Shown here: piece after piece, positions 60,840 to 64,000 of the stretch
Layout of the letters: each line of letters opens with the position of its first letter
How positions within the stretch are numbered: the stretch's first letter is position 1
NCBI GenBank assembly: GCA_011033025.1
Contig: WFMF01000612.1
Span: 26,046 to 90,045, forward strand
DNA from: Beroe forskalii
Lineage: Eukaryota > Ctenophora > Nuda > Beroida > Beroidae
DNA: 64,000 nt
Reading direction: 5' to 3'
Made by a program: the position numbers and the translations under genes
Notes under the pieces: generated by a model
Database searches by the model: none
What the model was told of the DNA's origin: nothing
The model's input: the letters and a program-made list of their open reading frames with translations, nothing else

Positions 60840-62727
60840 CTAATGATATGTCTAATCAGCTGATTAGGGGTTGAATCTTATGAGGAACTCATTAGGGGTT
60901 GACAGCATGTCACCCTGTGATATATTATGTACAATTATGATATGTAAGCTACGGTTATATAAATGAAAAGACTGCGCTTTATCTAAGTTTTACATGCATA
61001 TTTTTTATACTTTTATATTCTTTTTCGTTTTTATGAATGGTATTTTACTAATTTATTGTATGTTACTCAATTATAGGTCCAATTTACTAGGTTCCAATTC
61101 CATAATAGACAATCGATGGTAGAGAATTCGAAATTGTTCTTCTTGTACCAGAAAGCATGGGTTAGTTGGGGGAAAATATGCCTTTAGAACTATAAATTAG
61201 TTCCCTTTCAAAAAAGCCCCATCTTCCTATTACTCTATACATGAAGTAAATGCAACCTGATAGCAAGTTACTAAAAGAATGAAGAATTAACGATAAATTA
61301 TCTATAAATTATCTATAAATTATGATAAATTTATAACCTTGTTTGATATGATTAATAATTTGATATTGTATTCAAATTATTGTATGCTTTCATCTATTTA
61401 GTATTTGTTATAAATAAAGATGGATTTGACTGATTTGAGTGACATCAAGACATGATATTGAAAAATTGGACTGAAAATAAGTGAATTCAATAAAAACTTT
61501 GACCGATCCCAGATATCCCAAAATTGTCATAATCTTGAACTTATAATGAATGTGGAGAACAATTCAATACGCATAATGATGAACTAAACTCTGACTATGA
61601 TAACTTTATAAAGAGTTCGAATCCCTAAAAATCAGTTCTCACGACTCACTTGTACTGTATATCGTGCAGCCATTTTAATTGTTGGATGTATTCACAACTA
61701 CGTGTCTTCTATCATTATGCAGCCATACAACACTATAGTACTCGTATGTTAGCGTTTCTGTCTGATACTTTTTATCAGCTTTAGTTGGAAGTGGAGACGT
61801 ATTATATTCTTTAAATAGTATGTTTCATTCTACATCTCTTGTTTGCCTTTAAAAAGATGATCTCATTAAATCGAAATTTGAAATCGCAACTAGCAATTAG
61901 ACTGACGGTAATCAGAATTTCGAGCTTTATTTCTCGAGGAGAGAAATATAATAGAATATTCTACGAATCTATAGTAATTATCCCAATATGAGGTTGAGGC
62001 CTGAGCGTTGTAACCACAGTACAAGCTAGAGAGGAGATGGCTTCATACTAGTGGTTAATGTTATAGAGTTTGCTTCACACATCTTATATTTTCTGTGACA
62101 TTACGTATTCCCCTCGTGACCTCGCTTTCTTCGATTCTTCTCAGTGATTGACCTCGAGTGACCTTGCCCAATATCTTACTATATGTAATGCGTTTATTTA
62201 TATTTACTTACGTTCGTTCTTACTGGCTCCACCACCGAAATTACACTATTTTTGGGTCATTTTAACCGACCCTTTGAACCAAACTTGTTTTTCACTTGCT
62301 ACTTTGTGAATTACGTTCCATCAACACTTCTATTCTATCATATTTGAACTTAAAATTGCGATAACAATGTCAATATATCTGGCCTTTAATCGGTCCCATT
62401 TAAACGGCCTTTTTAACTGGCACCATGGTTCATACCTCACATCTATCTTAACCCTTATCTTATTACTTAGTCAATGTTAGAATTTCACGGTAGCAACAGT
62501 TTTGTAGGTATTTAGATTATTTTAGTGTCTTTAGTTTTAAACTTTTAAAGTTAATTTGTCATTGCAGTGTTCAATTTTGATAAAATTTAAATACATTTGT
62601 TCGCCATCGCCATAATTGAATTTTAACTCCATTAATTGCACTCCATTCAATCAATTAAATAACATTTCACCTAGAGAAGATTTATTTACGTCTATCATTA
62701 TTGAAAATCGTTCAATTTCCAACAGAT
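60840..62727. other. 3' flank of the CAP polyprotein gene and intergenic DNA
   Basis: AT-rich. A candidate AATAAA lies at 61413-61418. No exon is recognised. A TTCCAACAG acceptor-like site just before the ATG at 62728 suggests a non-coding first exon of the next gene somewhere in this stretch. Confidence 0.4.
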
Positions 62728-63402
62728 ATGACTGCAAGAGCTGGTCTCTTCCTCTTGTTCGGCTGTCTGACACTGCACAGTGTCCTTGGCGTCTGTAAGA
62801 CAGGGGCTCTGACAGCAGATGAACAGGCTGTGCTAGATGAGCACAACAAACTCCGGAAGCAGCATCAGGACACCCCTGAGATGTGCTATGCTGAGAGTGG
62901 GGATGACGTGACCTTCACTTCTCAAGCCTGGGCTGAAGACATGGCAACAATGGGGGAGTTCAAGCACAGCAAACCTGGAGATTATGGAGAAAACATTGCC
63001 TATAAGAGCACTTCAGGAGACCTCCCAGACATCCAGGGGGCATACAAAACCTCAACCAACAACTGGTACAACGAAATCAAGGATTGGAACTTCGCCACTA
63101 ACAAAGGGTGTGCTGAAAAGGTCACATCTCATTTCACTCAACTGGTATGGAAAGCAGCAGTTCAACTCAATTGTGGTCATGCCACAGCAATTGTCGATAC
63201 CATGAAGAAGTACTACATTGTGTGTCAGTACTTTGCTAAAGGCAACTTTGGTGGCCCTGATGATTATGAAGCACAAGTTGGGAATCCAGTTGAAGGCTAC
63301 ACAGTAGATGCTAATGATTGCAACCATTCTTTTCCTGTTACTTACAATTTCCTCCTTTACCTGGCAACCTTTAGCCTGCTTTTTTGTATAACTTTTGAAT
63401 GA
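62728..63402 (+). CDS. Single-CAP-domain secreted or membrane-anchored protein
   Basis: One uninterrupted coding exon of 224 residues. A signal peptide (MTARAGLFLLFGCLTLHSVLG) leads into a CAP domain very similar to those of the polyprotein: DEHNKLRKQHQDTPEMCYAE, YGENIAYKSTSGDLPD, WYNEIKDWNF, TSHFTQLVWK and IVCQYFAKGNFGG. The tetrad His (FKHSK), Glu (YGEN), Glu (WYNE) and His (SHFT) is present, as are the six cysteines of the module. After the domain, a short linker ends in a hydrophobic segment (NFLLYLATFSLLFCITF), suggesting a GPI or tail anchor. I chose the ATG at 62728 because it begins the signal peptide and follows an AG acceptor. In the polyprotein the domain is split by an intron just before the WY motif; here it is not. 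AATAAA lies at 63542. Confidence 0.9.
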   Translation: MTARAGLFLLFGCLTLHSVLGVCKTGALTADEQAVLDEHNKLRKQHQDTPEMCYAESGDDVTFTSQAWAEDMATMGEFKHSKPGDYGENIAYKSTSGDLPDIQGAYKTSTNNWYNEIKDWNFATNKGCAEKVTSHFTQLVWKAAVQLNCGHATAIVDTMKKYYIVCQYFAKGNFGGPDDYEAQVGNPVEGYTVDANDCNHSFPVTYNFLLYLATFSLLFCITFE

Positions 63403-63541
63403 TTGAAAAGGAGTTCACTTACACCATCAAGAATCTGTAAAACAAAATTTAGAAACAATAGTTTATTACATATCAATTACAATTAATACTAAATAGATTA
63501 AGATTCAAAAAAATTGTACAAAAGTTCTTGCAATATTATGA

Positions 63542-63547
63542 AATAAA
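63542..63547 (+). promoter_or_regulatory. Polyadenylation signal AATAAA (single-CAP gene)
   Basis: AATAAA about 140 bp after the stop codon, a normal distance for a short 3' UTR. Confidence 0.55.
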
Positions 63548-63781
63548 ATATGCTAAAAGCAATTGTAAATGCTAAAGAATCTTAAACCATATTTCAGAAA
63601 ATAATTGCTTTTATTTAATCAAAATGTTAAAAATCTTTAGAATTATGTCCAATTTAATAAATCCAAGTTTATGACTAGTTATCAAACCCCATTGTTATAA
63701 TTCATTTCACTTCAGTTATCCAATATTTTAACTGTTTTGACATAATTGATAAACTCAGGGGTATTACAAATAAACACTTAC

Positions 63782-63865
63782 CAAGCAAAGCCTGATTGGG
63801 AACTTCACCATAATCATTACTATCAACTGATACCATTTGATTATCACCTTCAGCCCAAAAATAAC
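63782..63865 (-). CDS. Internal exon of an IMMP-type mitochondrial inner-membrane peptidase (S26)
   Basis: An 84-bp minus-strand exon bounded by TTATTCAG at 63866 and donor gtaagt at 63781-63780, phase 1 at both ends. It encodes YFWAEGDNQMVSVDSNDYGE followed by VPNQALL. This is the conserved box E of signal-peptidase-I-like enzymes (GDNxxxSxDSxxxGxV), and DSN rather than DSR recalls IMMP2L. Known members process precursors on the intermembrane-space side of the mitochondrial inner membrane. The catalytic Ser and Lys boxes would be in upstream exons, beyond the right edge. I do not see the following exon in the window; the region to the left is occupied by the oppositely oriented CAP gene, so the next exon may lie further away. 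Confidence 0.7.
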
Positions 63866-64000
63866 CTGAATAATGAAGGGGTTTTCAGGGGAAAGGAAAT
63901 GTTAAACATATAGGGGAAAAATAATTTGGTTTATTTGAAGTTCACTGTAATTTTTTCATCGACAGTGGTATTTAAAGACATCGAACTTATAATTAAATTA

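Noticed and set aside
62701-62727. Upstream extension of the single-CAP reading frame
   Set aside because: The extension starts at a TTG and precedes a good acceptor (TTCCAACAG); the ATG at 62728 begins a proper signal peptide.

Overview
The window looks like animal (metazoan, probably invertebrate) nuclear DNA. Genes are sparse and split by GT-AG introns. Recognisable proteins are eukaryotic: PUS3 tRNA pseudouridine synthase, the nucleolar RRM protein NIFK, a TP53INP/DOR-like autophagy adaptor, a mitochondrial IMMP-type peptidase exon, and secreted CAP-domain proteins. Between genes the DNA is AT-rich and full of minisatellites, foldbacks, MITEs and a tRNA-derived SINE. The sequence does not let me name the phylum. 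All gene models are read by eye from splice signals and reading frame; no transcript or database evidence was available.

Layout. 3-2502 (+): 3' end of an unrecognised gene (six exons). 2.5-24 kb: no gene seen; 17-bp and 32-bp tandem arrays, dispersed CRE-containing repeats, and a cluster of five CACGTG E-boxes at 22.7-22.9 kb. 24026-30634 (+): a complete six-exon gene for a small secreted cysteine-rich protein with a hydrophobic C-terminal tail. 31.4-31.7 kb: SINE. 33.3-34.3 kb: 19-bp minisatellite, followed by a CpG-rich, heavily folded-back block (34.3-35.1 kb). 35583-36333 (+): TP53INP-like gene. 36.4-46.2 kb: no gene seen. 46248-49268 (-): NIFK, with a second copy of the 17-bp array in an intron. 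50086-51588 (-): PUS3, with an uncertain 5' exon reaching 51865. 54889-60744 (+): a seven-exon gene for a secreted protein with six tandem CAP domains. 62728-63402 (+): single-CAP paralogue. 63782-63865 (-): one exon of an IMMP-like peptidase.

The most unusual locus is the CAP cluster. Five consecutive 612-bp exons each carry the C-terminal half of one CAP domain, an acidic linker and the N-terminal half of the next. Splicing them gives a polyprotein of about 1,479 residues with six CAP domains, a long Asp/Glu/Ser-rich stretch and a cysteine-containing C-terminal domain I do not recognise. The neighbouring single-CAP gene has the same core in one uninterrupted coding exon plus a membrane-anchor-like tail, so the cluster probably grew by local duplication and then by duplication of an internal exon.
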